From JABSSA01 sp039984715 (GTDB lineage Bacteria; Pseudomonadota; Alphaproteobacteria; Rhodobacterales; Rhodobacteraceae): DNA of 64,000 bases. Location: NCBI GenBank assembly GCA_039984715.1, contig JBDWUA010000015.1, forward strand, positions 1 through 64,000. The letters are read 5' to 3'. The position numbers were made by a program, and so were the translations under genes. Shown one piece after another: positions 16,465-25,367 of the stretch (positions are counted from its first letter, which is position 1; every line of letters starts with the position of its first letter). Under the pieces are notes generated by a model. The model searched no databases, was not told the DNA's origin, and saw only the letters and a list, made by a program, of their open reading frames with translations.

Positions 16465-17046
16465 ATGGCAAAACTATACTTCAACTTCTCGACCATGAAC
16501 GCGGGTAAATCGACCGTATTGCTGCAAGCGGCGCACAATTATCGTGAACGCGGTATGGAACCCTATCTGTTGACAGCGCAATTGGATGACCGCGCTGGCA
16601 AGGGCCGTGTCGCCAGTCGGATTGGCATTGGTGCGGAGGCTGATACCTTCAACCGTTCTGATGATCTCTTCCAGCGCGTGTCCCAACAGCTTGACGCAGG
16701 CCCGGTGCATTGCGTTTTCGTGGACGAGGCCCAATTCTTGACCGAAGATCAAGTGTGGCAACTTGCAAGGACTGTGGATGATTTGAACGTTCCGGTGATG
16801 TGCTATGGGCTTCGGGTTGATTTTCTGGGGCAATTGTTCCCCGGGTCCGCGATCCTGTTGGCATTGGCAGACGAATTGCGCGAAGTGCGCACAATTTGCC
16901 ATTGCGGTCGAAAGGCTACGATGGTCGTGCGGCAAGACAAAGACGGAAATGTTGCCAAGGCGGGGGCACAGGTTCAGATTGGCGGCAACGAAACCTATAT
17001 ATCGCTATGCCGTCGTCATTGGCGCGAGGCCGTCGGGGACGTTTGA
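16465..17046 (+). CDS. tdk: Thymidine kinase
   Basis: Type II thymidine kinase of 193 residues, which phosphorylates thymidine (salvage). P-loop MNAGKST is at about 10-16, the DEAQFL catalytic/Mg region near 85-90, and the zinc lobe is shown by ICHCGRKA and LCRRHW. The ATG at 16465 gives the usual family N-terminus (MAKLYFNFSTMNAGKS); an in-frame start 12 codons upstream is less likely. Stand-alone gene downstream of the structured non-coding region. Confidence 0.93.
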   Translation: MAKLYFNFSTMNAGKSTVLLQAAHNYRERGMEPYLLTAQLDDRAGKGRVASRIGIGAEADTFNRSDDLFQRVSQQLDAGPVHCVFVDEAQFLTEDQVWQLARTVDDLNVPVMCYGLRVDFLGQLFPGSAILLALADELREVRTICHCGRKATMVVRQDKDGNVAKAGAQVQIGGNETYISLCRRHWREAVGDV

Positions 17047-17093
17047 TCCCGACGTCATCTCAACCCGCAAAAGTCGATCAAAGGCAGCTGTAT

Positions 17094-18047
17094 TCACACG
17101 GCGTTAGGCAGTGATTGACCGCCAAAAAACGCCTTTAGGTTGGCCAGTGCCATGCGCCCCATATCGGTTCTGACATCTTCAGCCGCTGTGCCCAGATGCG
17201 GCAGCAACACGACATCATCCCGAAACAGGCCTTTGGATACTTTGGGTTCAAATTCATAAACATCGAGCCCAGCGCCGCCGATTTGCCCAGCCTCAAGAGC
17301 CGCAATCAAAGCCGCCTCGTCCACAACGTCCCCCCGCGAGATGTTTATGAAGCGCGCATGCGATTGCATTGCCGCAAAAACGTGTTCATCAATCAAATGA
17401 TGCGTGTTTGCCCCGCCCGGTACAGCCGCAACGACGATGTCAGATATGGCGGCCAATTCCGCAATCGATTCGACCTGACGGGCTGGAAAATCAACATCCT
17501 TGGGTGAGCGGTTGAAAAACACCGCATTCATACCAAACCCGTTCACGCATCTGCGCGCGATGGCTTGGCCAATGCGTCCCATCCCAATAATGCCAACGGT
17601 TTTTCCAGACACGTGCAGGCCCAACATTTGTGTCGGATGCCAGCCTTTCCAGTTTCCGCTGCGCACCAGACGTTCCCCTTCTGCAGCGCGCCGCGCGCTC
17701 ATCAAGATCAACGTCATGGCGATGTCTGCCGTCGCATCTGTTACCGCACCGGGGGTATTGCTGACGGTCAAGCCAGCACCACGTGCCGCTTCGACATCAA
17801 TGTGGTTATAGCCCACCCCGAAATTCGCCAGAACCTTTGCGCGCGGGTTGGGGGCCGCTTTGAAAATGTCGGCGGAAAACATATCGCCCAATGTTGGCAA
17901 CACACCATCGTAATTCAGCAAGGCTTCTGTCATCTCGTCCGCGCTGCAAGGCTGGGTCGAGGCGCGAATTGTCAAATCAAAGGCGGCACGGGCCTCGGCT
18001 TCGACGGGGGCTGTCATCGGGCGGGTTATCAAAACCTTTGGCTTCAT
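17094..18047 (-). CDS. D-2-hydroxyacid dehydrogenase (glyoxylate/hydroxypyruvate reductase type)
   Basis: NAD(P)H-dependent reductase of 317 residues. Rossmann motif GMGRIGQAIA is near 155-164; catalytic Arg is in NISRGDVVDE, Glu in YEFEP and His in LPHLGTA. The GVGYNHIDVEAARGAGL segment is typical of GhrB-like glyoxylate/hydroxypyruvate reductases. Start overlaps the csaA stop by 4 bases, so it is the last gene of proC-csaA-ghr. Confidence 0.85.
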   Translation of the reverse strand: MKPKVLITRPMTAPVEAEARAAFDLTIRASTQPCSADEMTEALLNYDGVLPTLGDMFSADIFKAAPNPRAKVLANFGVGYNHIDVEAARGAGLTVSNTPGAVTDATADIAMTLILMSARRAAEGERLVRSGNWKGWHPTQMLGLHVSGKTVGIIGMGRIGQAIARRCVNGFGMNAVFFNRSPKDVDFPARQVESIAELAAISDIVVAAVPGGANTHHLIDEHVFAAMQSHARFINISRGDVVDEAALIAALEAGQIGGAGLDVYEFEPKVSKGLFRDDVVLLPHLGTAAEDVRTDMGRMALANLKAFFGGQSLPNAV

Positions 18048-18382
18048 TGCATCCGTTCCCCTTCTGGCACGTCTGAATCGGGACCGGCCAGTACAATTGC
18101 ACCATCAGAATCTGAAAAGCCCAAGACAAGAACCTCGGACATGAACGGGCCAATCTGGCGCGGAGGGAAATTGACGACTCCCATCACCTGTTTGCCAACC
18201 AAACTGGCAACATCGTAATGCGCCGTGATCTGAGCTGATGTTTTACGCTCCCCAATCTCTGGGCCAAAGTCGATCCACATCTTGATCGCAGGTTTGCGCG
18301 CTTCTGGAAAAGGTTCGGCGCGCAGGACACGGCCCACCCGGATATCAACTTTCAAAAAGTCTTCGAAACTGATCTCAGCCAC
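18044..18382 (-). CDS. csaA: CsaA-type tRNA-binding domain protein
   Basis: Single OB-fold tRNA-binding domain of 112 residues, the fold seen in CsaA chaperones. FEDFLKVDIRVG is the family opening, and VLVLGFSDSDG with the final VPEGERMQ the family ending. I place the start at GTG 18382: AAGGAG lies 7 bases upstream, the GTG overlaps the proC stop (GTGGCTGA), and this gives the normal family N-terminus. An in-frame ATG 12 codons earlier lies inside proC with no RBS. Confidence 0.85.
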   Translation of the reverse strand: MAEISFEDFLKVDIRVGRVLRAEPFPEARKPAIKMWIDFGPEIGERKTSAQITAHYDVASLVGKQVMGVVNFPPRQIGPFMSEVLVLGFSDSDGAIVLAGPDSDVPEGERMQ

Positions 18383-19187
18383 GTCCAAGCTCCTTTGATC
18401 GTTCGGTGGCCGCTGCAACGGTTTGGCGCATCAACGGCGGCAATCCATTGGCATCATCCATCAACACCTCTAACCCGGCCTGTGTCGTGCCATTTGGGCT
18501 GGTGACGTTCTTGCGCAACTGCTCGGGTGTTTCTTCCGACGCCATGGCCAATGCGCCCGCGCCCGCAACTGTTGCTTTGGCCAATTGCATGGCCAATGCG
18601 GGATCAAGCCCTTGGGATACGCCCGCCGCCGCAAGTGTTTCGATCATGTGAAACACATATGCCGGGCCCGACCCGCTTACCCCAGTCACCCCGTCGATCT
18701 GGCTTTCGCTGTCCAGACGTACAACTTGCCCGACGGCCGACAATAATTCTTCTGCGACGTCCAGAAATTGCTGACCTGCTGTGTTCCCAACAATCGCTGT
18801 GATCCCCTGACTGATCGCGGCTGGTGTGTTTGGCATTGCCCTGACAATCGGTGTCGACGCGCCAAGGGTCTGTTCAAAAAATGCGATAGGCGTTCCGGCT
18901 GCAACGCTCACAAAGGCCGTTTTCCCGCCCCCCAAGCTGTGCATATTCGGCAAAGCATCCGCCATCATTTGGGGTTTCACGGCGACCAAAACCATCGCTG
19001 GAACCGCGGGCAGGTCAGCATTCACGTGAACACCCGATTGCAGCAGCCATTCGGATGGATAAGGATCTTGCACCCATACCGATGTCGCAGGCAATCCGCG
19101 TTCTAACCAACCGGCCAACATCGCCGATCCCATCTTACCACACCCCAGCAGCACAAGGCCCCGGGTTGCCACATCATTGTCTTGCAT
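18375..19187 (-). CDS. proC: Pyrroline-5-carboxylate reductase
   Basis: Last step of proline synthesis: reduction of pyrroline-5-carboxylate with NAD(P)H. 270 residues, usual length. The N-terminal GCGKMGSAML dinucleotide motif is at about 15-24, and the family signature region GVSGSGPAYVFHMIETL and the later TSPNGTTQAGLE are intact. First gene of proC-csaA-ghr. Confidence 0.95.
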   Translation of the reverse strand: MQDNDVATRGLVLLGCGKMGSAMLAGWLERGLPATSVWVQDPYPSEWLLQSGVHVNADLPAVPAMVLVAVKPQMMADALPNMHSLGGGKTAFVSVAAGTPIAFFEQTLGASTPIVRAMPNTPAAISQGITAIVGNTAGQQFLDVAEELLSAVGQVVRLDSESQIDGVTGVSGSGPAYVFHMIETLAAAGVSQGLDPALAMQLAKATVAGAGALAMASEETPEQLRKNVTSPNGTTQAGLEVLMDDANGLPPLMRQTVAAATERSKELGRG

Positions 19188-19213
19188 ATGCGCCCCCTGT
19201 TTGGGGTCTTGGT

Positions 19214-19714
19214 TTAAGCGCGCCCGTACGCTTCGGCAATGGCTACTTGAAGCGCCTGTTTTGGTGTGCGGTCACCCCAGACAAGCATTTGCAATGCCGG
19301 GTAATAGCGTTCAGCGCTCGTAACGGCCGCACCAATCATTGTATCGATCTGATCCGCACTGGCCACTTGTCCGCCAGCCAAGACCAAACCATAGCGATAC
19401 ACCATCAATTTTGGTTCTGCCCAATAGGTGAAAGCGCCAGCCCAACATTGATCGTTCACGAGATTTAACAGCGCATAAAGCTCAGGAAGCTTTTCTTCCG
19501 GCGGCTCCATTTCAAAGGTGCAAACCATGCGCAATGTTTCGTCATAAGCGGACCATGCCAACGTGATCGAATAGGTCCGCCACTGCCCCTCGACCGCCAT
19601 TGCAATCTGATCATCTGCAATACGATCAAAGTCCCACTCGTTATACGTGGCCAGTGTTTCGACGATGTCAATTGGATGTATTTCATCTTCCAGAAAATGT
19701 TCTGATAAGGCCAT
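19214..19714 (-). CDS. YbjN domain-containing protein
   Basis: Protein of 166 residues with the YbjN fold (related to type III secretion chaperone-like proteins); acidic, no signal peptide. The domain fills most of the chain (NEWDFDRIADDQI near residue 25, the LLNLVNDQCWAGAF helix near 82). Function unknown in the family. It sits 26 bases upstream of proC on the same strand and may share its transcript. Confidence 0.8.
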   Translation of the reverse strand: MALSEHFLEDEIHPIDIVETLATYNEWDFDRIADDQIAMAVEGQWRTYSITLAWSAYDETLRMVCTFEMEPPEEKLPELYALLNLVNDQCWAGAFTYWAEPKLMVYRYGLVLAGGQVASADQIDTMIGAAVTSAERYYPALQMLVWGDRTPKQALQVAIAEAYGRA

Positions 19715-20033
19715 ATCACCACCTGTTTATTGCTTAGCATGGGGACTGGCAGCGCCCCCAAGCGCTTGGTGCCTGCTCTAGAAACCGGGGCGAGCCCCCG
19801 TGTCTCTACTAAATATGGTGCTGCACCAACATCCATCTGGCAACCCTTTATTTGGGGATAACCGCAATAAGTTGTGGGGAACTCTGATTTGACCGCAACC
19901 GGTGGTCAAATTTTGCGCTGAATTAAACCGGGCTTGTTAACTTATGTTCTCACGATTTCGTGTAGCTCTTTTCCATCACTGGTTGCGATTCTTTCCATTC
20001 GAGTGATTTTATTGACAAATTTGGAGCTATTGA
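19715..20033. other. Divergent intergenic region with a perfect 8-bp dyad
   Basis: This 319-base region lies between the YbjN gene and the VPLPA-CTERM gene. It holds CAAGCGCTTG near 19762, GGTGCTGCACC near 19815 and a perfect dyad ATTTGACC (19887-19894) / GGTCAAAT (19904-19911) with a 9-base spacer, large enough for a dimeric regulator or a hairpin. TTGACA lies near 20013 but too close to the ATG at 20034 to be its -35. No coding sequence recognised. Confidence 0.4.
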
Positions 20034-20948
20034 ATGAACTACCTTCTCGCGCAATTTGCCGCGACCGCCTCTCTCGTCGGGGCTGCAACATTCGCAAACG
20101 CCGCATCCATCGACGTCCTTTGGACCCATGGGAACGCAAGTTACAATTCTCAAATCGCGACATTGGCAAGTGGGGCCAACACATATGACCCAGACGGGGA
20201 TGGATCGCTTGATTGGAACCTGACCCTTTGGGACGGAAGCGCAGTCAATTTCGACGATTATGATGTGCTTGTTGTCGGATCCAGTTGTAATACCTCCTCC
20301 ACGGCGACGTCCAATGGCGCATGCGGCGGCTCGAACGGCTTCTTTGGCACTGGCGTTGAGATTGGCGGCGTTCTGACCAACAAAACCGAAATCGAAGCAG
20401 CTCGAGGCGACAGAACTTTCCTATCGGGCCAAGATGCAGATTGGCATTACACAAATACCCCCGGCGCCGTCGATAACGGTCCGCTTGGGTTTCTGGTAAA
20501 TGCTGTCAATTGGGCCGCATCAGGAACGGGGCTTGGCATCGTATCGATGGCTGATCGTTACGCCAACAACAATGGTTGGTGGACAAACGACAACAGCTTT
20601 CTCAAGGATGAATTGGGAACCGCCCCTTTTCACTACCAAAACGATGATGTCGATATCAGCCTTGGGCAATCAGCCTTTCCAGTCAATGAAGGCCTGACCG
20701 ACGCAGGGCTTTCTGATTGGTTCACCTCGTCTCATGCCTGTTTTTCTGGTGTGCGCGATTACGCAGCGATCAACATCGCCGGTGCCGGGGCGCAAACGGG
20801 ATGTGGCGTCACAATCGTTTCAGCAAGTAGCGCAGGTGGCGGCACTGGTGGTCCAGATACCCCGAATGTCGTTCCACTGCCCGCTGCGGGATGGCTTTTG
20901 CTCTGCGGAGTCCTGGGCCTGTTCGGTGTGCGTCGCCGCACAGCCTGA
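20034..20948 (+). CDS. VPLPA-CTERM sorting-domain protein
   Basis: Secreted protein of 304 residues. Signal peptide at 1-23 (site after ANA). The body is rich in Gly, Asn, Thr and Asp with no recognised enzyme domain; cysteines occur in pairs. It ends with the sorting signal VPLPAAGW, a hydrophobic stretch and the basic tail RRRTA: the VPLPA-CTERM signal processed by an exosortase. RBS GGAGC. No exosortase or polysaccharide genes are in the window. A strong terminator follows. Probably a surface or matrix protein. Confidence 0.85.
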   Translation: MNYLLAQFAATASLVGAATFANAASIDVLWTHGNASYNSQIATLASGANTYDPDGDGSLDWNLTLWDGSAVNFDDYDVLVVGSSCNTSSTATSNGACGGSNGFFGTGVEIGGVLTNKTEIEAARGDRTFLSGQDADWHYTNTPGAVDNGPLGFLVNAVNWAASGTGLGIVSMADRYANNNGWWTNDNSFLKDELGTAPFHYQNDDVDISLGQSAFPVNEGLTDAGLSDWFTSSHACFSGVRDYAAINIAGAGAQTGCGVTIVSASSAGGGTGGPDTPNVVPLPAAGWLLLCGVLGLFGVRRRTA

Positions 20949-20985
20949 TCATCAAAACCGAGCACTCCAAGTGCAACCAAAAGAC

Positions 20986-21012
20986 AAAGGCCGGTTTTCT
21001 TACCGGCCTTTT
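20986..21012 (+). terminator. Rho-independent terminator after the VPLPA-CTERM gene
   Basis: AAAGGCCGG and CCGGCCTTT form a 9-bp stem around an 8-base loop and run into TTTT. It works on paper in both directions and also faces the end of ubiK on the other strand. Confidence 0.85.
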
Positions 21013-21088
21013 CCACATTCGTGTTCAGGTGATCACGCCCTATAGTGCCAAATAAAAAAGACTGTGCCGCGGCAGCGGCTCTATTTGG

Positions 21089-21331
21089 TCAACTCTTCGC
21101 TTCAAGGGCGTCGAGACGCGCCTTTAACGCTTCGTTCTCTTCTCGTGCTTTTTGCGCCATTGCGCGCACCGCATCAAATTCTTCACGGGTGACGAAATCA
21201 CGATCTGCCAACCATCTATCCACAACAGAACTCACTGCCGTTTCAGCCTCGTCCCGAGCCCCCTGCGCCACACCCATCGCGTTGGTCATCAACTGCGATA
21301 TGTCGTCAAAGAGCTTTCCTCGCGCTTGCAT
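21089..21331 (-). CDS. ubiK: UbiK-family accessory factor (BMFP)
   Basis: Small protein of 80 residues, family YqiC/UbiK (DUF526), which helps ubiquinone biosynthesis and trimerises through a C-terminal coiled coil. N-terminal amphipathic helix (LFDDISQLMTNAMGVAQG), then the coiled coil (about 45-80). ATG at 21331 follows AGGAGACGAAAG; the longer in-frame reading to 21418 has no RBS. Divergent from lgt with about 97 bases between them. Confidence 0.87.
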   Translation of the reverse strand: MQARGKLFDDISQLMTNAMGVAQGARDEAETAVSSVVDRWLADRDFVTREEFDAVRAMAQKAREENEALKARLDALEAKS

Positions 21332-21428
21332 CTTTCGTCTCCTGATCAAAATCTTACCTCTATATGGGCAGCCATCGCGCAACAGGCAAGTATTGACCCC
21401 AGACAGAAGCAGAGGCATTCAGACGCAG

Positions 21429-22331
21429 ATGATAAACCGCGCACTCTCGTTCCCTAATATTTCGCCCGAGATTTTCTCGATCTCGATCTTTGGTGCCGAA
21501 TTTGCCCTGCGCTGGTATGCGTTGGCTTATATCTTTGGGATCATCATCGGCTTTCGAATAACCGTGATGGCCTTGCGTCGCCCCTCGCTTTGGCACGGCG
21601 ATGCGCCTCCAATGACCCCAAAACAGGCCGAGGACGTTTTGTTTTGGATCATCATCGGCATAATTGCAGGCGGGCGCTTGGGGTATGTTCTGTTTTATCA
21701 GCCTGCGTATTACCTGTCTCATCCACATGAAATTCTGTTCCTTTGGAATGGCGGTATGGCCTTTCATGGCGGCTTGATCGGCGTTGTTCTGGCCGCATGG
21801 ATTTTCACCTCTTGGCACAAGATCCCAAAACTCAGCGCGGCAGATGCCATAGTATTGGCGGTGCCGACGGGATTGTTGTTGGGACGATTGGCCAATTTCA
21901 TCAATGCGGAATTGTGGGGGCGTCAAACCGATCTGCCATGGGGCGTCGTCTTTCCCGGCGAAGCTGCGCAATTTTGCGGACAGGCCGTTGGTGAATTTTG
22001 TGCAAGGCATCCATCCCAACTGTATGAGGCCGCATTAGAAGGTCTGTTGCTATTGGGTGTTCTAATTTGGCTGGTGTGGGGGCGATCTGCCCTGAAAACG
22101 CCGGGCCGTTTATGTGGTACATTTCTGGCTGGATACGGGTTTGCGCGCTTTCTTGTTGAATTTGTCCGCCAACCCGACGCCCAGTTCATTTCTGATGGGA
22201 ACCCATTGGGACTGGCGTGGCATATCAGTGGATACGGTTTCACCATGGGTCAGCTGTTGTCTATCCCGATGATCGTTTTGGGCCTTTTGCTAATAGTGAA
22301 CGCCAAACGGCGCGCTGCGAAACTTGCATGA
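21429..22331 (+). CDS. lgt: Prolipoprotein diacylglyceryl transferase
   Basis: Inner-membrane enzyme that adds diacylglycerol to the lipobox Cys of prolipoproteins. 300 residues with seven hydrophobic segments. The motif GGRLGYVLFY (near 79-88), HGGLIG (near 114-119) and the signature GRLANFINAELWGR (near 151-164) are intact; the HPSQLYEA motif follows. Start set at ATG 21429 since the protein then begins like the family; the upstream in-frame extension is antisense to ubiK. First gene of lgt-midA-pgeF, ending in an ATGA overlap. Confidence 0.94.
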   Translation: MINRALSFPNISPEIFSISIFGAEFALRWYALAYIFGIIIGFRITVMALRRPSLWHGDAPPMTPKQAEDVLFWIIIGIIAGGRLGYVLFYQPAYYLSHPHEILFLWNGGMAFHGGLIGVVLAAWIFTSWHKIPKLSAADAIVLAVPTGLLLGRLANFINAELWGRQTDLPWGVVFPGEAAQFCGQAVGEFCARHPSQLYEAALEGLLLLGVLIWLVWGRSALKTPGRLCGTFLAGYGFARFLVEFVRQPDAQFISDGNPLGLAWHISGYGFTMGQLLSIPMIVLGLLLIVNAKRRAAKLA

Positions 22332-23386
22332 CTCTGCGTGATCAACTGGCCCTGCAAATTGATGCCAATGGTCCGCTTACGATCGCCACTTACATGCGTG
22401 AATGCCTGTTGAACCCCGAATACGGGTATTACACCACGCGCAATCCTATTGGCGCATCTGGGGATTTTGTCACCGCCCCTGAAATCAGTCAGATGTTCGG
22501 GGAACTCATAGGCCTTTCACTGGCCCAAGCCTGGTTGGATCGCGGATCCCCCGCCCCGTTCGCATTGGTTGAACTTGGCCCCGGCCTTGGCACGCTCATG
22601 GCGGATATCTTGCGCGCCGGTCAAAAGGTTCCCGGTTTCTTGCAAGCTGCGCACATTCATCTGGTCGAAGCGTCAACCACTCTAAAGGACGAACAGGCCA
22701 AGCGATTGGACGGCTTTGAGGTAACTTGGCACGCGTCTTTGGATACGGTGCCAGACATTCCACTATTCCTTGTTGCTAATGAATTTTTTGATGCCCTGCC
22801 CATTCGGCAATTTGTGCGGGACGGGTCAGGTTGGCGCGAACGACAGATCGGCCTCACCGACGACACGTTGCATTTCGGTCTGGCCCAACGCCAAATGCAA
22901 CCGGCACTGAACGACCGACTGGACGACACCAAAGACGGCGATTTGGTTGAGGATTGTCCTACCCTTGCCCCATTTGTACAGATGATTGGCGAACGTATCC
23001 AAAAGAACGGCGGCGTCGCGCTGATCATTGATTATGGCGACTGGCGCAGTCTGGGTGACACGCTTCAAGCCGTTTCGACCCATGAGAAATGCGACCCCCT
23101 TCATGCACCCGGACAGGCTGATCTGACCGCTCATGTCGACTTTGAAAAAATCGCGCAAGCAGCGCCGTGCGCACATACGCGCCTGACACCCCAAGGCGTC
23201 TTTTTGGGACGCCTTGGGATCAGTGCACGAGCGCAAACATTGGCCACCCGGCTCAGCGGAACACAGTTAGAAACGCATATCGATGCGCATCGCCGCTTGA
23301 CGCACCCCCAAGAAATGGGAACGCTCTTCAAGGTGCTGGGGCTATTTGACGATTCTTTTCCTCCCCCGCCTGGATTGGAAAAATGA
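22328..23386 (+). CDS. MidA/NDUFAF7-family SAM-dependent methyltransferase
   Basis: COG1565 protein of 352 residues. N-terminal MTLRDQLALQIDANGPLTIA, then GDFVTAPEISQMFGELIG and the SAM motif VELGPGLGTLMADILRA near 77-93. In mitochondria the homologue NDUFAF7 methylates an arginine in complex I; the bacterial substrate is not established. Start ATG overlaps the lgt stop; stop overlaps the pgeF start, so the three genes are coupled. Confidence 0.88.
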   Translation: MTLRDQLALQIDANGPLTIATYMRECLLNPEYGYYTTRNPIGASGDFVTAPEISQMFGELIGLSLAQAWLDRGSPAPFALVELGPGLGTLMADILRAGQKVPGFLQAAHIHLVEASTTLKDEQAKRLDGFEVTWHASLDTVPDIPLFLVANEFFDALPIRQFVRDGSGWRERQIGLTDDTLHFGLAQRQMQPALNDRLDDTKDGDLVEDCPTLAPFVQMIGERIQKNGGVALIIDYGDWRSLGDTLQAVSTHEKCDPLHAPGQADLTAHVDFEKIAQAAPCAHTRLTPQGVFLGRLGISARAQTLATRLSGTQLETHIDAHRRLTHPQEMGTLFKVLGLFDDSFPPPPGLEK

Positions 23387-24138
23387 GCTTAGAGATTCTG
23401 ACATCTGATGCCTTATCTGCACATCCTCACGGGTTCTTCACCCGCAAGGGAGGCGCATCATCAGGTATATTTTCAGGATTGAATTGCGGCCTAGGGTCGT
23501 CAGACCAAACCGAGATCGTGCAGATCAATCGCGCGCGTGCAGCGCATGCATTGGATCTGGATCCCGAAAACCTTCAAACCGTACACCAAGTTCACTCGGC
23601 CAATGTCATCACCTTATCATCTGCCACCACAGACCTGCCAAAGGCGGATGCTTTGGTCACAGCCACACCGGGGACCGGGCTTGCGATCTTGACCGCTGAT
23701 TGCCAACCCGTTTTGCTTGCCGACGCGCAAGCGGGTGTCATAGGCGCAGCACACGCAGGTTGGCGCGGTGCGCGCGATGGCATTTTACGTGCAACCGTCG
23801 ACGCCATGAAAGACCTAGGTGCCAAGGCCGAACAGATTCGTGCAGTGATTGGACCTTCGATCAGTCAAAAAGCATACGAAGTCGGGCCTGAGTTTTTCGA
23901 AGAGTTTTTGGACGAAGATCCCGAAAACGCGCGTTACTTTGCGGGGGGTGCTGCTGATCGTCTTCATTTCGACCTGCCCGCCTATGGGCTTTCTCGGTTA
24001 CGGGAGGCTGGCGTAGAACACGCAGAGTGGACCAGGCACTGCACTTATTCGGACCCAAGTCGCTTTTATTCTTACCGTCGGTCCGTTCACGAAAAGGAAG
24101 CCGACTACGGTCGTCTGATCTCGATCATCACGCTCTAA
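23383..24138 (+). CDS. pgeF: Peptidoglycan editing factor PgeF (YfiH, laccase-domain family)
   Basis: Family once annotated as polyphenol oxidase; in E. coli it removes wrongly incorporated residues (L-Ser in place of L-Ala) from peptidoglycan precursors. 251 residues. Zinc-site motifs are visible: VHQVHSANV near 67-75, TADCQPVLLAD near 105-115 and GAAHAGWRGARDG near 123-135. Third gene of the lgt operon. Confidence 0.9.
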   Translation: MSLEILTSDALSAHPHGFFTRKGGASSGIFSGLNCGLGSSDQTEIVQINRARAAHALDLDPENLQTVHQVHSANVITLSSATTDLPKADALVTATPGTGLAILTADCQPVLLADAQAGVIGAAHAGWRGARDGILRATVDAMKDLGAKAEQIRAVIGPSISQKAYEVGPEFFEEFLDEDPENARYFAGGAADRLHFDLPAYGLSRLREAGVEHAEWTRHCTYSDPSRFYSYRRSVHEKEADYGRLISIITL

Positions 24139-24261
24139 AATCAATTGATGCCAATTTGAGAACAGTTTTTTTCAAATTTGCATCTTTTTGCCGCAATCGC
24201 GCCGCATTGCGACGGCATCTTTGCGTCAAAGGCAAGAACACGAGCAGAAAGAACCGAAGAG

Positions 24262-24405
24262 ATGAAGATCAAAAGACGCTTTATACAATCAATAATTGAA
24301 ACAGCTGCGGCACTGGAAGCTCCTATGCCATGGGCACGTGGCGAACGGCGCAAAGTCTTCATTCATAACCGTCGAGCAGGACAGAAGGGTCGGGAAATGG
24401 CTTAA
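24262..24405 (+). CDS. Small basic protein (47 residues)
   Basis: Short ORF starting MKIKRRFIQSIIETA, strongly basic, with a PMPWARGERRK segment in the middle. No signal peptide or membrane span. It lies alone between pgeF and the Hint gene. It looks like a conserved Rhodobacteraceae small protein because of its even amino-acid make-up and a plausible purine-rich leader (GAACCGAAGAG), but I cannot name the family. A longer reading from 24178 has no RBS. Confidence 0.5.
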   Translation: MKIKRRFIQSIIETAAALEAPMPWARGERRKVFIHNRRAGQKGREMA

Positions 24406-24635
24406 GGGTCACCCGACCCGAATCGATTATGGCGCGGGGCTGCGCCACGCACTCAACAATAAGGCGGGATCGCGACGCATTGTGCCGTGATCCGCGCCAT
24501 ATGTTCGACATTTTTTGACAATCAGCCCCAAAATACACCATCCTCCACAGAGTAAAGACGCCAGATGGATCGTTTCATCTGTGTCCGCTGGTGGGGGCCG
24601 GCTCAGATGTAACCAGTTATGTTAAGAGGTTACAG
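24406..24635. other. Intergenic region with small hairpins upstream of the Hint gene
   Basis: Non-coding stretch with TGGCGC-ggggct-GCGCCA near 24430-24447 and a CAGATG/CATCTG hairpin near 24562-24581. GGGTCACCCGACCC near 24406 could act as a weak stem. No clear promoter was found. Confidence 0.35.
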
Positions 24636-25367
24636 TTGCAGACAAGCTCTCTCCCGCATGCGCCGGTCGGTCATACCGGTTCGCAGTCTCAACCCAGAAT
24701 TTCACGCAGTTACGAAATTGCCGCCCTTCGTGCCGATGGTTCTCTCGCCATCTCACTTACGAAGGCGGCAGCTTTTCCATTACTAGATTCCGCGTTCTCA
24801 GCATTTGCGCGCGGTGCCTTGATGGAAACACCTGATGGCACCGTTGCCATCGAAGACCTGCAACCGGGCGACTTCCTCAACACCTCCAGTGGGGAGCCCG
24901 CGCAGATCGTCTGGATTGGATCAACCATATTCGCACCTTACGTGCACAGTTCGCACACAAAATTGGTTCGGATCATGGCCGATTCTTTTGGACCAGCACG
25001 ACCAGGAAGCTTTGTGACTGTTGGACCATCTGCTCGATTGCTTCAAACAACGCCGGCATTGCGCTGTGTTTCAGGTGGTGCGCCATTGCTTACGCCTGCC
25101 ACTGACTTTGTGGACAATGTAAACGTCATCGAAGTCACACCACCCACGCCCATACGTTTGTTTCATATTTGCCTGACGCGCCATGCTGCGGTGAATGTTG
25201 GTGGCATTGAGATGGAGACATTTCACCCCGGAATGGCAGGTGCGCGTCATATTTCCCATGCAGACCGGGATTATTTCCTATCCATTTTCCCACGCATCGC
25301 ACATATCGCGGATTTCGGGCCGCTTGCGCATCCCCGTGCTCCGGATCGCAATTTTCAGGCTGCCTAA
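24636..25367 (+). CDS. Hint (Hedgehog/intein) domain protein
   Basis: About 243 residues. The Hint core starts near FARGALMETPDGTVAIEDLQPGD (first part near residue 57), with ALA-type substitution of the usual splicing Cys, and carries the HSSHTKLVRI and LFHICLTRHAAVNVGG segments expected of the domain. Such stand-alone Hint proteins are common in Rhodobacteraceae; their role is unknown. The start is uncertain: TTG 24636 follows AAGAGG at good spacing and gives a family-like N-terminus, while ATG 24591 gives 15 extra residues. The last 4 bases overlap the lrp stop on the other strand. Confidence 0.75.
   Translation: MQTSSLPHAPVGHTGSQSQPRISRSYEIAALRADGSLAISLTKAAAFPLLDSAFSAFARGALMETPDGTVAIEDLQPGDFLNTSSGEPAQIVWIGSTIFAPYVHSSHTKLVRIMADSFGPARPGSFVTVGPSARLLQTTPALRCVSGGAPLLTPATDFVDNVNVIEVTPPTPIRLFHICLTRHAAVNVGGIEMETFHPGMAGARHISHADRDYFLSIFPRIAHIADFGPLAHPRAPDRNFQAA

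Noticed and set aside
21045..21428. A 128-codon N-terminal extension of lgt.
   Set aside because: Antisense to ubiK, no match to the Lgt family, and normal Lgt start lies at 21429.
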